Shown: positions 1 through 9,299 of the stretch, piece by piece
How the letters are laid out: every line of letters starts with the position of its first letter
Position numbering within the stretch: position 1 is the stretch's first letter
Source: Halanaerobium hydrogeniformans
GTDB taxonomy: Bacteria > Bacillota > Halanaerobiia > Halanaerobiales > Halanaerobiaceae
DNA: 64,000 nucleotides
Direction: 5' to 3'
Assembly: GCF_000166415.1 (NCBI RefSeq)
Contig: NC_014654.1
Span: 1,860,001-1,924,000, forward strand
Translations under genes and position numbers: made by a program
The notes under the pieces: model-generated
What the model saw: only the letters and a program-made list of their open reading frames with translations
Told to the model about the DNA's origin: nothing
Database searches by the model: none

Positions 1-1001
1 ATAAACCCATATTTTTGATCTTCCGCAAAGAAAAATTGGGCATCATCTAATCTTCCTTTTAAAACCATTTCATTACCGGCAATTACTTCAGCTAAATAAT
101 CGCTGCCTCCATCTCTGACACCAATAAATTCTGCCTTTAATTCTCCATTAGCTTTAACCGGAAAATAGCGCTGATGCTTTTCCATAGCAGTAATTAATAC
201 TTCATCTGGAAGTTCTAGGTATTCTTCTGAAAACTGACCTTTAAAAGCTGTAGGATATTCAACTAAATCTACAACTTCATCTAAAAGGCTTTCTTTAATA
301 ACTGCTTTACCACTTAAATTTAGTTTTTCGATCTGATCTTTGATAATTTTTCTCCTGGTGCCTTCTTTAACAATAATATAATTGTCCTGGAGAATATTGA
401 AATAGGTATCAGCATGTTTTATCTTTACCTTACCCTCACTTAAAAAGCGGTGGCCAAGACTAAAGACTTCAGAATTAACATCTGCAATTTCTAAATCTAT
501 TTTTTCTTCTCCAAATAGGGCAAGTAACCATTTAATAGGGCGAATAAATTCCATTTTTACACTTCCCCAGCGCATTGCTTTAGGTAAGGGAACTTTTTTT
601 ACAATACTTTTTAAAATATCAGCTAAAATATCTTTGCTGGCTTTTCCTTTTTCAACTTTTTCAGCATATAGGTAACCATCTTTTTCAACCAGATCGGCTA
701 CTTCTACTCCCTGCCCTCTGGCGAAACCCTGACCGGCTTTGGTAGCTTCACCATTTTCATCATAAGCAATATTAACTGCTGGTCCTCGAACACTTTCTCT
801 CTTATCTTTTTGCTTTTCTGCTAGATTTTTGATTGATAATACTAATCTGCGGGGAGTTGAATAAACATTAATTGCTTCATACTCTAAATTATTATTAGCA
901 AAAATTTCTTTTGCGCATTCTAAATAATCTATTCTAAATTTTTTCATTGATTCTGCTGGCATTTCTTCAGTTCCAATTTCAAATATTAAATTCTTGGCCA
1001 T
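1..1001 (-). CDS. glyS: Glycyl-tRNA synthetase beta subunit (partial, C-terminus beyond window)
   Basis: Beta chain of the alpha2beta2 glycyl-tRNA synthetase, which charges tRNA-Gly in the cytoplasm. The reading frame starts at ATG 1001 and stays open to the window edge, giving about 333 of roughly 690 usual residues. The N-terminus MAKNLIFEIGTEEMPA and the later YSTPRRL and RGPA segments are typical of GlyS. A Shine-Dalgarno AGGAG lies inside the end of glyQ, and glyQ stops only 5 bases upstream, so the two subunits are translated from one message. Only the 5' half is visible, so the integrity of the C-terminal anticodon-binding region cannot be judged. Confidence 0.96.
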   Translation of the reverse strand, partial: MAKNLIFEIGTEEMPAESMKKFRIDYLECAKEIFANNNLEYEAINVYSTPRRLVLSIKNLAEKQKDKRESVRGPAVNIAYDENGEATKAGQGFARGQGVEVADLVEKDGYLYAEKVEKGKASKDILADILKSIVKKVPLPKAMRWGSVKMEFIRPIKWLLALFGEEKIDLEIADVNSEVFSLGHRFLSEGKVKIKHADTYFNILQDNYIIVKEGTRRKIIKDQIEKLNLSGKAVIKESLLDEVVDLVEYPTAFKGQFSEEYLELPDEVLITAMEKHQRYFPVKANGELKAEFIGVRDGGSDYLAEVIAGNEMVLKGRLDDAQFFFAEDQKYGF

Positions 1002-1006
1002 TTCTA

Positions 1007-1855
1007 TCACTCCTGATCTCCTGAGTCCAAATATCTGGCTGCACATTTGTGGGCCAGTTTTCGAACTCTTTTAATAAATCTTGTTCTTTCAGTAACACTA
1101 ATAGCTCCTCTTGCATCTAATAAATTAAAATTATGAGAACACTTGAGTGTATAATCATAAGCTGCAAGTGTTAAATCAGCTTCAAGACAATTTTCTGCCT
1201 CTGCTTCATAAATATCAAAAAGTTTAAATAATCTATCGATATCTGCTATTTCAAAATTATAGGCTGATTGTTCAACTTCATTTTGATGATAAATATCTCT
1301 ATATTTTACTCCTTCTACCCAGGTTAAATCATATACATTGTTTACTTCCTGTAAATACATGGCAATTCTTTCTAATCCATAGGTGATTTCTACTGTTACA
1401 GGATCTGCTTTAAAACCTCCAACCTGTTGAAAATAGGTAAATTGTGTTATTTCCATACCATCAAGCCAGACTTCCCAGCCAAGTCCCCAGGCTCCAAGGG
1501 TTGGTGATTCCCAGTTATCCTCAACAAAACGTATATCATGTTTTTTAGCGTCTATTCCTAATGCACCCAAACTGGCTAAATATATTTCCTGTATATCATC
1601 AGGAGAAGGTTTCATAATTACCTGATATTGAAAATATCTCTGTAGACGATAGGGATTATCACCATAACGTCCATCAGTTGGACGTCTACAGGGTTGTACA
1701 TAAGCAGTATCCCATCCTTCCGGGCCAAGTGATCTTAAAAAAGTTGAAGGACTCATCGTCCCTGCTCCAACTTCAATATCATAAGGCTGTTCTATCACAC
1801 AACCCTGATCACTCCAAAATTTATCCAGAGCAAAAATTATTTCCTGGAAATTCAT
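1007..1855 (-). CDS. glyQ: Glycyl-tRNA synthetase alpha subunit
   Basis: Catalytic-chain partner of GlyS, 282 aa, close to the usual 290-300 residues. Class II synthetase features are seen: [14 protein letters not shown] at the N-terminus, [14 protein letters not shown] (residues about 23-36), and the [19 protein letters not shown] segment (about 54-72). The start ATG 1855 is preceded by GAGAGGAAGTG. The gene has its own promoter between it and recO and lies just behind the recO terminator. glyQ-glyS therefore forms a separate two-gene unit, although it is collinear with the era-recO cluster as in Bacillus. No T-box fits in the 94 bp upstream. Confidence 0.97.
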   Translation of the reverse strand: MNFQEIIFALDKFWSDQGCVIEQPYDIEVGAGTMSPSTFLRSLGPEGWDTAYVQPCRRPTDGRYGDNPYRLQRYFQYQVIMKPSPDDIQEIYLASLGALGIDAKKHDIRFVEDNWESPTLGAWGLGWEVWLDGMEITQFTYFQQVGGFKADPVTVEITYGLERIAMYLQEVNNVYDLTWVEGVKYRDIYHQNEVEQSAYNFEIADIDRLFKLFDIYEAEAENCLEADLTLAAYDYTLKCSHNFNLLDARGAISVTERTRFIKRVRKLAHKCAARYLDSGDQE

Positions 1856-1886
1856 AAATACACTTCCTCTCTTTTAACATTTTTCT

Positions 1887-1915
1887 ATTTAAAATTAATT
1901 AAAATCATTTCTCAA
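1887..1915 (-). promoter_or_regulatory. Predicted sigma-A promoter of glyQS
   Basis: On the minus strand TTGAGA (1915-1910), 17 bases, then TTAAAT (1892-1887). The -35 box starts right in the T-tract of the recO terminator, so the terminator and the next promoter are packed end to end. Prediction by eye only; the -10 is a weak match. Confidence 0.45.
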
Positions 1916-1942
1916 AACAAAACCTTATCCTTTAGGACAAGG
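1913..1942 (-). terminator. Rho-independent terminator after recO
   Basis: Minus-strand stem CCTTGTCC / GGATAAGG with loop TAAA (1942-1923), followed by TTTTGTTTT. It begins 8 bases after the recO stop and insulates glyQS from the upstream operon. Confidence 0.75.
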
Positions 1943-1949
1943 CCAAAGT

Positions 1950-2717
1950 TTAGCTATTCATATTCCTTAGGGTATATAGAAAAGATAAAGACTTTGGATT
2001 TAAATCAAGGTGATATGCCAAAAAATTTTCTGTTAGCTCCATTAATTTATTTGTCAGAGGCTCAGAAAATTGTTTGGCTTTCAATATCGTTATTTTAGCA
2101 AAAATAATTTTATACAGAGCTCTCATCTGATTTAATGAAAAATCGCTATAATCAAATTCTGCCTTGCTAAGACACTCTCTACAAATTGAGCCACCTTCTT
2201 TTACCCCAACCGCAGTAAAACCTTTTAAATTTATTTTTTCCCCGCAAACTGTACAGCTTTCAATTTCTGGTTTAACCCCCAGCAAAAGCAATAATTTTGC
2301 TTCAAAAACTGTTAAATAAAATAATAGTTCATTTTTTTCTGCTTTATTCATATATTCCAAGATTACAGCCAGCAGAGAAAATAATGCTTGATCTGCTTCA
2401 AATTCCAATCCTGCTCTTTCAATGTATTCAGCAGCCACACTGGCATGTGCCATATAGTCTAAATCCTCACGAAGTTTCGAATTCATGGCAATAGATTCAA
2501 TATGATTTATTTTAGCCAAAGATCTGCCTTTATATAAGGTAAAGTGGTGATGGCTAAATGGTAAAACAAGACCTGAGCGTGACTTATTACCCTTTCGTGC
2601 CCCTCTGGCAACTGCTTTAACTTTACCATTTTCTTTTGTATACAGGGTAATAAGCCTATCTGATTCACCTAAATCAAATTGTTTAAGCACGATAGCTTCG
2701 GTCTCAAATGTAGCCAA
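1950..2717 (-). CDS. recO: DNA repair protein RecO
   Basis: RecFOR-pathway recombination mediator that helps load RecA onto SSB-coated single-stranded DNA. At 255 aa it has the family's usual size. The N-terminal OB fold starts ETEAIVLKQFDLGESDRL. The C-terminal part holds a four-cysteine zinc site (SCTVCGEK near residue 155, SICREC near 180). The start codon is TTG at 2717, with GGAG about 10 bases upstream; no ATG alternative fits. It is the last gene of the phoH-era-recO run and is closed by a hairpin terminator. Confidence 0.95.
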   Translation of the reverse strand: MATFETEAIVLKQFDLGESDRLITLYTKENGKVKAVARGARKGNKSRSGLVLPFSHHHFTLYKGRSLAKINHIESIAMNSKLREDLDYMAHASVAAEYIERAGLEFEADQALFSLLAVILEYMNKAEKNELLFYLTVFEAKLLLLLGVKPEIESCTVCGEKINLKGFTAVGVKEGGSICRECLSKAEFDYSDFSLNQMRALYKIIFAKITILKAKQFSEPLTNKLMELTENFLAYHLDLNPKSLSFLYTLRNMNS

Positions 2718-2734
2718 ATTAAGTCAACTCCAAT

Positions 2735-3418
2735 TTAATCTTTCTCATCAGTCACTATAGTAACTCCAGAGCTGGCACCTATTCTATTTGCTCCAGCATC
2801 GAGCATATCTAGTGCTTCTTCAAAATTATGAATACCACCTGATGCTTTAACTCCTACATCACGGCCAACTGTTTTCCTCATTAGACTGACATCTTCTATT
2901 TTAGCTCCATAACTACCAAAACCTGTTGAAGTTTTAACAAAATCTACTCCAGCATCTTTAGCTATTTCACAGGCCTTTGTAATTTCTTTTTCATTTAAAT
3001 AACAGGTTTCCAATATAACCTTGACGATAATATCAGAAGTTACTCCTGCAGTTTTAGTAGCATCAACTACTGCTTTAATGTCGGATTTGAAGATTTCTAA
3101 TGCTCCAGATTTGAAAGCTCCAATATTCATAACCATATCGATCTCTTGAGCTCCATTTTTAATAGCATTTCTTGTTTCATATGATTTAACTTCAGTGGTG
3201 CTTGCACCCAGTGGAAATCCAACTACTGTACAAACTTTAACTGAACATTCTTCTAAAAGCTTTGCTGCTAAAGGAACATAAATAGGGTTAATACATACAG
3301 AGGCAAATTCGTGTTCTTTAGCCTCTTTACATAATTTTTTAATGTCATCCACTGTTGCAGTGGGATCTAAATTAGTATGGTCAATCATTTTAGCCATATC
3401 TCGCGGTTTGATCGCCAT
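2735..3418 (-). CDS. deoC: Deoxyribose-phosphate aldolase
   Basis: Cleaves 2-deoxyribose-5-phosphate to acetaldehyde and glyceraldehyde-3-phosphate in deoxynucleoside catabolism. 227 aa from ATG 3418. A GTG at 3430 is in frame, but its first base is part of the AAGGAG ribosome binding site, so the ATG 11 bases downstream of that site is preferred. Class I aldolase segments are seen: IDHTNLDP near the N-terminus, VGFPLGA, EIDMVMNIG, the Schiff-base lysine in DFVKTSTGFG, and VKASGGI near the C-terminus. It sits with cdd (cytidine deaminase), consistent with pyrimidine nucleoside salvage. Confidence 0.96.
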   Translation of the reverse strand: MAIKPRDMAKMIDHTNLDPTATVDDIKKLCKEAKEHEFASVCINPIYVPLAAKLLEECSVKVCTVVGFPLGASTTEVKSYETRNAIKNGAQEIDMVMNIGAFKSGALEIFKSDIKAVVDATKTAGVTSDIIVKVILETCYLNEKEITKACEIAKDAGVDFVKTSTGFGSYGAKIEDVSLMRKTVGRDVGVKASGGIHNFEEALDMLDAGANRIGASSGVTIVTDEKD

Positions 3419-3497
3419 TATAAAATTCACTCCTTATTTTCTTTTAATTTCCATCAGTCAATAATTATATTCTTCAAATTCAACAATAATCCTGCAT

Positions 3498-4838
3498 TTA
3501 AGTTAATCTTTCTAATAAAAGTGTTGCCAGAGTAAAGTAAATGAAAAGACCAGATATATCAATTAAAGTAGTTATAAATGGACCTGCAGCAACCGCAGGA
3601 TCAACACCAAAATAATCAACTATAAAAGGAATACTGGTACCTAAGATTACAGCTGTAACCATTGTTGTAACCATTGAAAAACCTACTACAAAAGCAATTG
3701 CGATATTATTATGCCAGAAAAATGTAATCAACAAAAGAGAACCACCAATCAATAGTGCCATTACTATTCCAGCCTTAAATTCATTAAATAAATGCTTGAA
3801 AAAATGTTTAACTTCAAGCTCGTCTGTAGCAAGGCCTCTTACAACTATAGTTAATGATTGAGTGCCAACGTTTCCTCCCATATCCATTAATACAGGTATA
3901 AAAATTGCTAAAGCAGCTATAGACTGTAGTGACTCTTCAAAACGACCTATAACACTACCTGAGAGGAGCCCTCCAAATAGAAGTATAAACAACCAGGGGA
4001 TCCTTTTTTTTACAGCCTCCATAAAATTACCATGGATATCATATGTACTAGTTGCACCAGACATTTTAAATAAATCCTCGGTTGTTTCTTCTTCAATAAT
4101 ATCTAAAATATCATCTACGGTTATAATACCCACCAATTGCTTGTGTTTATTAATAACTGGTACGGCTAGCAAATTATATTTAGAAAGTATTTTGGCTACT
4201 TCTTCCTGATCTAAATTTACATCTACCTTTACTACATTTTTATTCATGATATCATTTAACTTTTCATTTCTATGAGCTGTAAGTAACTGTCTAACTGATA
4301 AAACACCTAATAATTCTTTTTTTCTAGAAATTACATAAATATAATAGATCATTTCAGGTTCTATCATTAAGTCTTTTATTTTATTTAAAACTGTTGAAAC
4401 AGAATTATCAGCATAAAATGCAATAAATTCTGTTGTCATTCGTCCACCGGCACTTTCATCATCATATTCTAGAAGCTCTTTTAATTCTAGTGCCTTATTT
4501 TCTTTCATTAATTTTAAAACTTCTTTAATTTTCCCTACTCTTAAAACACCCAGCAAATCTGCAGCATCATCATTATACATATTACTCAAAATTTCTGCTA
4601 ATTTAAATGTTGATATTTTTGTAGTAATTTCTTTTTGCAGATCTTCATCAAAAAATATTATTATTTCACTTAAAACTGCTGGAGAAAGATTAACAATGTT
4701 TTCAAGCAAAACTTCTTCAGAAAGAGTAGATAAAAATTCTGCCACATCAGCTGGATAATTGTCTTCATAAAAGTCATAAAAGTTTTCATAGTTCTCAGGA
4801 ACTAATTCATTAGTAATATTTTCTTTTATTATTGTCAT
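3498..4838 (-). CDS. mgtE: Magnesium transporter MgtE
   Basis: Mg2+-gated magnesium channel in the cytoplasmic membrane. 446 aa from ATG 4838 (GGAG 8 bases upstream). An in-frame GTG at 4847 overlaps that ribosome binding site and is rejected. Domain order is as in the family: acidic N-terminal superhelical domain (about 1-130), tandem CBS domains (about 135-255), and about five membrane helices (from residue 280) with the PVLMDMGGNVGTQSLT pore-region motif. It lies between era and deoC, which is not its usual neighbourhood in Bacillus. No magnesium riboswitch is visible in the 34 bp upstream. Confidence 0.95.
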   Translation of the reverse strand: MTIIKENITNELVPENYENFYDFYEDNYPADVAEFLSTLSEEVLLENIVNLSPAVLSEIIIFFDEDLQKEITTKISTFKLAEILSNMYNDDAADLLGVLRVGKIKEVLKLMKENKALELKELLEYDDESAGGRMTTEFIAFYADNSVSTVLNKIKDLMIEPEMIYYIYVISRKKELLGVLSVRQLLTAHRNEKLNDIMNKNVVKVDVNLDQEEVAKILSKYNLLAVPVINKHKQLVGIITVDDILDIIEEETTEDLFKMSGATSTYDIHGNFMEAVKKRIPWLFILLFGGLLSGSVIGRFEESLQSIAALAIFIPVLMDMGGNVGTQSLTIVVRGLATDELEVKHFFKHLFNEFKAGIVMALLIGGSLLLITFFWHNNIAIAFVVGFSMVTTMVTAVILGTSIPFIVDYFGVDPAVAAGPFITTLIDISGLFIYFTLATLLLERLT

Positions 4839-4872
4839 AAGCACCACTCCAATGTATATAACTAAAAAGTTT

Positions 4873-5754
4873 TTATTTGTAACCCATTCTCTTCATCAGA
4901 TTATCTTTATCTCTCCAATTTTTTAATACTTTTACCCAGAGGTCTAAATATACCTTGGTCTGCATCAAATCCTCGATCTCTTTTCTTGCTTCTTTTCCTA
5001 TTCTTTTAATCATCTTGCCATTTTTACCAATTATAATTCCTTTATGAGATTTTTTTTCAACATAAATATTTGCCCGAATATAATAATCTTCGTTATCTCT
5101 TTCTTTAACCTCTTCAACTAAAACAGCAGCCCCATAAGGCACTTCTTCTCTTGTCAGATAAAAAATCTTTTCTCGAATTAACTCTGCAAAAACAAAACGT
5201 TCAATTTGATCTGTAATCATATCTTCGGGATAATACTGAGGCCCTTCTGGTAAATATGAAAAAATTTCTTCTAACAAAGTATCGATATTTTTGTTATTAA
5301 GTGCTGAAATCGGAATAACTTCTTCCCCAACTTTTTGACTGTATTTTTTCTGTCTTAATAAAAGATCTTTGTTAGAAATTTTATCTATCTTATTCATGAC
5401 ATAGATAATATTTTTTTTTGAACTTTTTATTTGATCATAAATCATCTGATCATTTTTACCCCAATAAGTACTGGCATCAAGAATAAATATAATTATGTCT
5501 ATTCCGTCAAGACTGCTATATGCTTCTTCAAGCATAAATTTATCAAGTTTGTTTCTTGCCTGATGGATTCCCGGGGTATCAATAAAAATTATTTGCCCCT
5601 TTTCCTCTGTGTAAATTGCTTTTATACTATTTCTGGTAGTTTGGGGGCGGGGAGAAATAATATTTATTTTTTCCCCAACTAAATTATTCACTAAGGTCGA
5701 TTTTCCTACATTTGGTCTGCCAATAACTGTTACAAAGCCTGATTTATAAGTCAT
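4873..5754 (-). CDS. era: GTPase Era
   Basis: Essential GTPase that binds the 3' end of 16S rRNA during 30S assembly. 293 aa from ATG 5754. G1 GRPNVGKST (about residue 10), G3 DTPG, G4 NKID and the C-terminal KH domain with GKNGKMIKRIG are all present. The start overlaps the last 11 bases of cdd. TGGAG seven bases upstream supports it over an in-frame GTG at 5778 that has no ribosome binding site. The overlap implies translational coupling to cdd, matching the cdd-era order in Firmicutes. Confidence 0.97.
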   Translation of the reverse strand: MTYKSGFVTVIGRPNVGKSTLVNNLVGEKINIISPRPQTTRNSIKAIYTEEKGQIIFIDTPGIHQARNKLDKFMLEEAYSSLDGIDIIIFILDASTYWGKNDQMIYDQIKSSKKNIIYVMNKIDKISNKDLLLRQKKYSQKVGEEVIPISALNNKNIDTLLEEIFSYLPEGPQYYPEDMITDQIERFVFAELIREKIFYLTREEVPYGAAVLVEEVKERDNEDYYIRANIYVEKKSHKGIIIGKNGKMIKRIGKEARKEIEDLMQTKVYLDLWVKVLKNWRDKDNLMKRMGYK

Positions 5755-6166
5755 TATTTTTCTCCATTGATTTCTCACTAAATGCTCCTGGTAAAAGTTC
5801 TAAATTACTCATAATTTTTTCTTTCCCACCTTTTTCTGTCACCATTATAATTTCTATTTCTCCATCAGCAAACTCATTAATTACCTGCCTGCAAGCTCCA
5901 CAGGGTGTAATTGTTTTTTGAGTATTACTTACTAATAATAGAGCTTTAATTTTTTCTTTACCATCAGAAATAGCACTAAAAATAGCCGATCTTTCCGCAC
6001 AATTAGTAAGGCTAAAAGAGGCATTTTCTATATTAGCTCCATTATATATTGAACCATCATCCATTAACACAGCAGCTCCTAAAGGGAAATTAGAATATGG
6101 TACATAAGCATTTTCTTGAGCTTTTAAAGCAGACTTTAAAAGTTCTCTTTTAATTTTTTTATCCAT
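5744..6166 (-). CDS. cdd: Cytidine deaminase
   Basis: Zinc hydrolase converting cytidine and deoxycytidine to uridine forms. 140 aa, the usual length for the tetrameric class. The zinc-site motifs NCAERSAIF (catalytic Glu, first Cys) and TPCGACRQV (two Cys) are both intact. The C-terminus overlaps the era start by 11 bases. Together with deoC it points to pyrimidine salvage inside this otherwise housekeeping cluster. Confidence 0.97.
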   Translation of the reverse strand: MDKKIKRELLKSALKAQENAYVPYSNFPLGAAVLMDDGSIYNGANIENASFSLTNCAERSAIFSAISDGKEKIKALLLVSNTQKTITPCGACRQVINEFADGEIEIIMVTEKGGKEKIMSNLELLPGAFSEKSMEKNNDL

Positions 6167-6185
6167 AATAAATGCATCCTTTGCT

Positions 6186-7277
6186 CTAATAATTTATTTC
6201 TGTACCATTAGGAACTAACTGGATCCAGGTTTGTCCCGGATTGATCTCAATTTCATTGTCATTGTTATCTAAATAAACAAGCTGGTTGTTAGAGTTTCTT
6301 TCCCAGTTCCCATTGATAACTGTTCCATCTCTAAATAGCTTAATATCGCCATTAGAGTTAAGATTAATATTTTGACGGCCTTCTTCATCTTTCGTATAGG
6401 TATCTACATATTTGACAATAATATTTTTAGCAGTTAAATGCTCTCCGCTTTCAACTTGATGTGGTGTGTCAAAATCATTAATATAACGGTAATAATTATT
6501 TTCTAAACTATTGTAACGATATAAGACATTATAGCCTCCCCAATAATCAATAGTTATTTCTTCTGCAGAACTAAAATTGCTGATTACAGAGGCAGTTATA
6601 AAATTAAATTGATCAGGATATTCTCTTTCATCTAAATTATTTAAATAATCACCTAAAGAAGATTTACCTGTATAAAGGTTGTTTGGTGCTCTTCTTTTAC
6701 TACTTCTCCAAAAATACTGGCTTTGATAAATTTCATCTAAATGCATTAGTTCAATATCATTTAACATTTGAAAACCATCTGGACTTGCTCCTGCATGTAA
6801 AAAAAGCGCATCATAATCAGCTGCAGTTTCAATTATAAAAGGTCTAGCACTTCTAATTGGACCGATTTTTTCTGGAACTTCCGGCCAAAAAATTGCTAAA
6901 AATCTTGTAATACCTCCTTCAAGCATAAACTCATAAATTATTTCTGCCTCATTAATCCCACTTTGAGGACGAGCTGCCGGAGAATTTTCAATTGAGACGG
7001 CTATAGCCCTATTATAATATTCATCTTCAACCGGCATTCCTGTAAATGGTGAAACTGATTGATAACTATGGTCACCATTTTGTTGTATTTCTTGTCTCCC
7101 ATTTTGGTATTCAGTTTCTATTCTATCGAGCTGCTCAAATATTTCTTCCTCAATCAGTTCTTCCTGAATAGGCTGTTCCGGATCAAGATGTTGATCATCA
7201 TCTTGATCAGCACATGCTCCTAAAAATATCAAGCTGAATATAAGTAAAAAAACCAGTGCAATTGATTTTCTTTTCAT
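6186..7277 (-). CDS. DUF3048 (YerB-like) lipoprotein
   Basis: Predicted lipoprotein of 363 aa. A lysine-arginine N-terminus and hydrophobic stretch end in the lipobox LGAC (Cys about residue 22), followed by an acidic, glutamate-rich linker. The remainder matches the DUF3048 family (YerB of Bacillus): PFTGMP, SIENSPAARPQSGI and IGPIRSARPF are recognisable, with the second DUF3048 half at the C-terminus. The biochemical role is unknown; YerB has been linked to PcrA in Bacillus. It sits between the CorC-like gene and cdd, in the operon direction. Start ATG 7277 follows AGAGGTG. Confidence 0.85.
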   Translation of the reverse strand: MKRKSIALVFLLIFSLIFLGACADQDDDQHLDPEQPIQEELIEEEIFEQLDRIETEYQNGRQEIQQNGDHSYQSVSPFTGMPVEDEYYNRAIAVSIENSPAARPQSGINEAEIIYEFMLEGGITRFLAIFWPEVPEKIGPIRSARPFIIETAADYDALFLHAGASPDGFQMLNDIELMHLDEIYQSQYFWRSSKRRAPNNLYTGKSSLGDYLNNLDEREYPDQFNFITASVISNFSSAEEITIDYWGGYNVLYRYNSLENNYYRYINDFDTPHQVESGEHLTAKNIIVKYVDTYTKDEEGRQNINLNSNGDIKLFRDGTVINGNWERNSNNQLVYLDNNDNEIEINPGQTWIQLVPNGTEINY

Positions 7278-7296
7278 TTTTACACCTCTATCTAAA

Positions 7297-8556
7297 CTAT
7301 TCTTTTTCTTTAAGCTCTAACTCTTTTTTGCTTATAAGTTTAACTTTTCTAATCCTATTATCAATTATATTTTCTACTATAAGAGTTAAACCTTTTAATT
7401 TTATTTTTTCTCCCTGGATTGGTAATCTATTTAAATTATTTAAAATTAAACCACTTACAGTTTCAAAATCATCATTTTCTTCTAATGGGTCTTTTAAAAA
7501 TTTATTCAATTCTTCTATATCTGTTCTGCCGTCTAGCAAAAGTTTATTGTTATCGATTACTTCAATATAACTTTTTTCAAGATCAAATTCATCCTGAATA
7601 TCACCTACAATTTCCTCTAATAAATCTTCGATTGTAATCAAGCCTGAAGTTCCTCCATATTCATCAACTATTATAGCCATATGTTCTTTTCTTTCCTTCA
7701 TTTCTGATAATAATTGGTTGATCGGTTTACCTTCAGGGATAAAATAAATAGGCTTTATGAAGTCTTCTATTTCAGTTTTTTTATCTTTTTCAAGCAATAA
7801 TTCTAACAAATCTTTTATATATACTAACCCGATAATATTATCAATTGATTCTTCATATACCGGTATTCTAGAATGACCTTTTTCAACCCCTAACCTTATT
7901 AATTCTTTTAAAGAATCATTCTTTTCAACACAAACTATATCAATTCTAGGCACCATATTTTCTTTAACCAGAGTATCATCAAACTCAAAAACACTTTGAA
8001 TCATCTCCTGCTCAGTTTCTTTGATTACTCCCTCACGCTGACTAACCTCTACAAAACGTCTTATTTCATCTTCACTTAAAAAAGCAGAAGAAATTAAACT
8101 AGAATCTTTAACAAATAAATTTACTATACTGGTAAGAATAAAAATTACCGGCATAAATATTTTTTCCATATAATATAATGGGGTAGCAGCAGTTTTAGCA
8201 TAAGCAATAGACAAGTTGTTTCCTAAAGCTTTCGGTGTAATCTCACCAAAAATTAATATTATAAAAGTAACCAGGCCTGTAGCTATCCCAACCCCTTTAT
8301 TGCCAAATATTTCAATAGCAAGAGCTGTAGCTATGGAGGATGCAGCAATATTTACCAGGTTATTACCAATCAAAATAGTTGTTAATAACTTAGTCTGGTC
8401 TTCAAGTAATTTATCCACCTGAGACGCACCTTCATCACCATGTTGTACTCTATCCTTTATTTTTATTCTATTAACTGACATAAAGGCGGTTTCAGAACCA
8501 GAAAAAAAGGCTGATAAAAATAAAAGTATTAACAACAATATAAGCTCTAAATACAT
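7297..8556 (-). CDS. CNNM/CorC (HlyC) family membrane protein with CBS domains
   Basis: 419 aa. An N-terminal CNNM transmembrane domain (three or four helices, about 1-180, including FSGSETAFMSVNR) is followed by paired CBS domains (about 205-330) and a CorC_HlyC transporter-associated domain (about 345-410). Members are implicated in Mg2+ or Co2+ efflux or resistance. The family name hemolysin is historical and no toxin role is implied. A second magnesium-related gene, mgtE, lies about 2.5 kb downstream in the same direction. The exact substrate cannot be read from sequence. Confidence 0.88.
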   Translation of the reverse strand: MYLELILLLILLFLSAFFSGSETAFMSVNRIKIKDRVQHGDEGASQVDKLLEDQTKLLTTILIGNNLVNIAASSIATALAIEIFGNKGVGIATGLVTFIILIFGEITPKALGNNLSIAYAKTAATPLYYMEKIFMPVIFILTSIVNLFVKDSSLISSAFLSEDEIRRFVEVSQREGVIKETEQEMIQSVFEFDDTLVKENMVPRIDIVCVEKNDSLKELIRLGVEKGHSRIPVYEESIDNIIGLVYIKDLLELLLEKDKKTEIEDFIKPIYFIPEGKPINQLLSEMKERKEHMAIIVDEYGGTSGLITIEDLLEEIVGDIQDEFDLEKSYIEVIDNNKLLLDGRTDIEELNKFLKDPLEENDDFETVSGLILNNLNRLPIQGEKIKLKGLTLIVENIIDNRIRKVKLISKKELELKEKE

Positions 8557-8586
8557 GCTATCTCCCCCAAAATAAAATCTCTTTCT

Positions 8587-9291
8587 TTATCTTAATCTAA
8601 AAAAATAAAAAATTATAACTGTTGTTATAAAACCAAGCAAAGCCCCAAAAAATATTTCTTTGAAGGTGTGGGTTCCAGACTCTAGACGACTTTGTGCAAT
8701 CAAAAATAAAAGCACAAGTGATAATGAAAAAGCAATCAAATTTCCAGTTAAAAATAATATTATCAAAGAAGCAGAAGCAGCAAGGGCAGTATGGCCACTT
8801 ACAACCCCCCCTCTTAATGGTGTACCACTAATAAAAATAGATTTTAACGCTACTACAAGTATAAAAATAATCATAATATTTATAAACGCTAAGTGCAGAG
8901 GTTCATGTCTAATTGTTAAGATTGTAGCTGCAGAAACATCCTTGAATTTATTAAAGAAAACTAAATAAGCTATAAATAGTGCATTGCCTGCAGCAATCAC
9001 AACCGCAGCAGCACTGATGTTTTTAGCGATCCTAGCTTTAATAGTATATTCCTGACTAATAATATCTATTATTACTTCTACAGCTGTATTAAGCAATTCT
9101 GCAAAGATAACAAAGCTAATAGATATAATTACCAGGGCAAGTTCAACTCTGCTTAAATCGAAAAAAAGACTAAATCCCAACACCAATGCCGCAGCTAAAA
9201 AGTGGATCTGCATATTTAATTGGGTCCGAAAAGAATGAATTAAACCAGCTATAGCATGATTAAAGCTGTCGATAGTTTTTAGAAGCCACAT
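8587..9291 (-). CDS. dgkA: Undecaprenol/diacylglycerol kinase (DgkA) fused to a PAP2-like phosphatase domain
   Basis: 234 aa, about twice the size of a plain DgkA. Residues about 1-120 are a DgkA-type membrane kinase with the signature FAELLNTAVEVIID. Residues about 125-234 contain several membrane helices and PAP2-superfamily motifs: VVSGHTALA (SGH box) and SRLESGTHTFKEI (SR...H box). One polypeptide thus has a lipid kinase and an opposing lipid phosphatase domain, suited to the undecaprenol/undecaprenyl-phosphate cycle of cell-wall synthesis. It lies in the canonical ybeY-dgkA-cdd-era position. The first PAP2 box (KxxxxxxRP) is not obvious, so phosphatase activity is inferred. Confidence 0.85.
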   Translation of the reverse strand: MWLLKTIDSFNHAIAGLIHSFRTQLNMQIHFLAAALVLGFSLFFDLSRVELALVIISISFVIFAELLNTAVEVIIDIISQEYTIKARIAKNISAAAVVIAAGNALFIAYLVFFNKFKDVSAATILTIRHEPLHLAFINIMIIFILVVALKSIFISGTPLRGGVVSGHTALAASASLIILFLTGNLIAFSLSLVLLFLIAQSRLESGTHTFKEIFFGALLGFITTVIIFYFFRLR

Positions 9292-9299
9292 AATAACAC

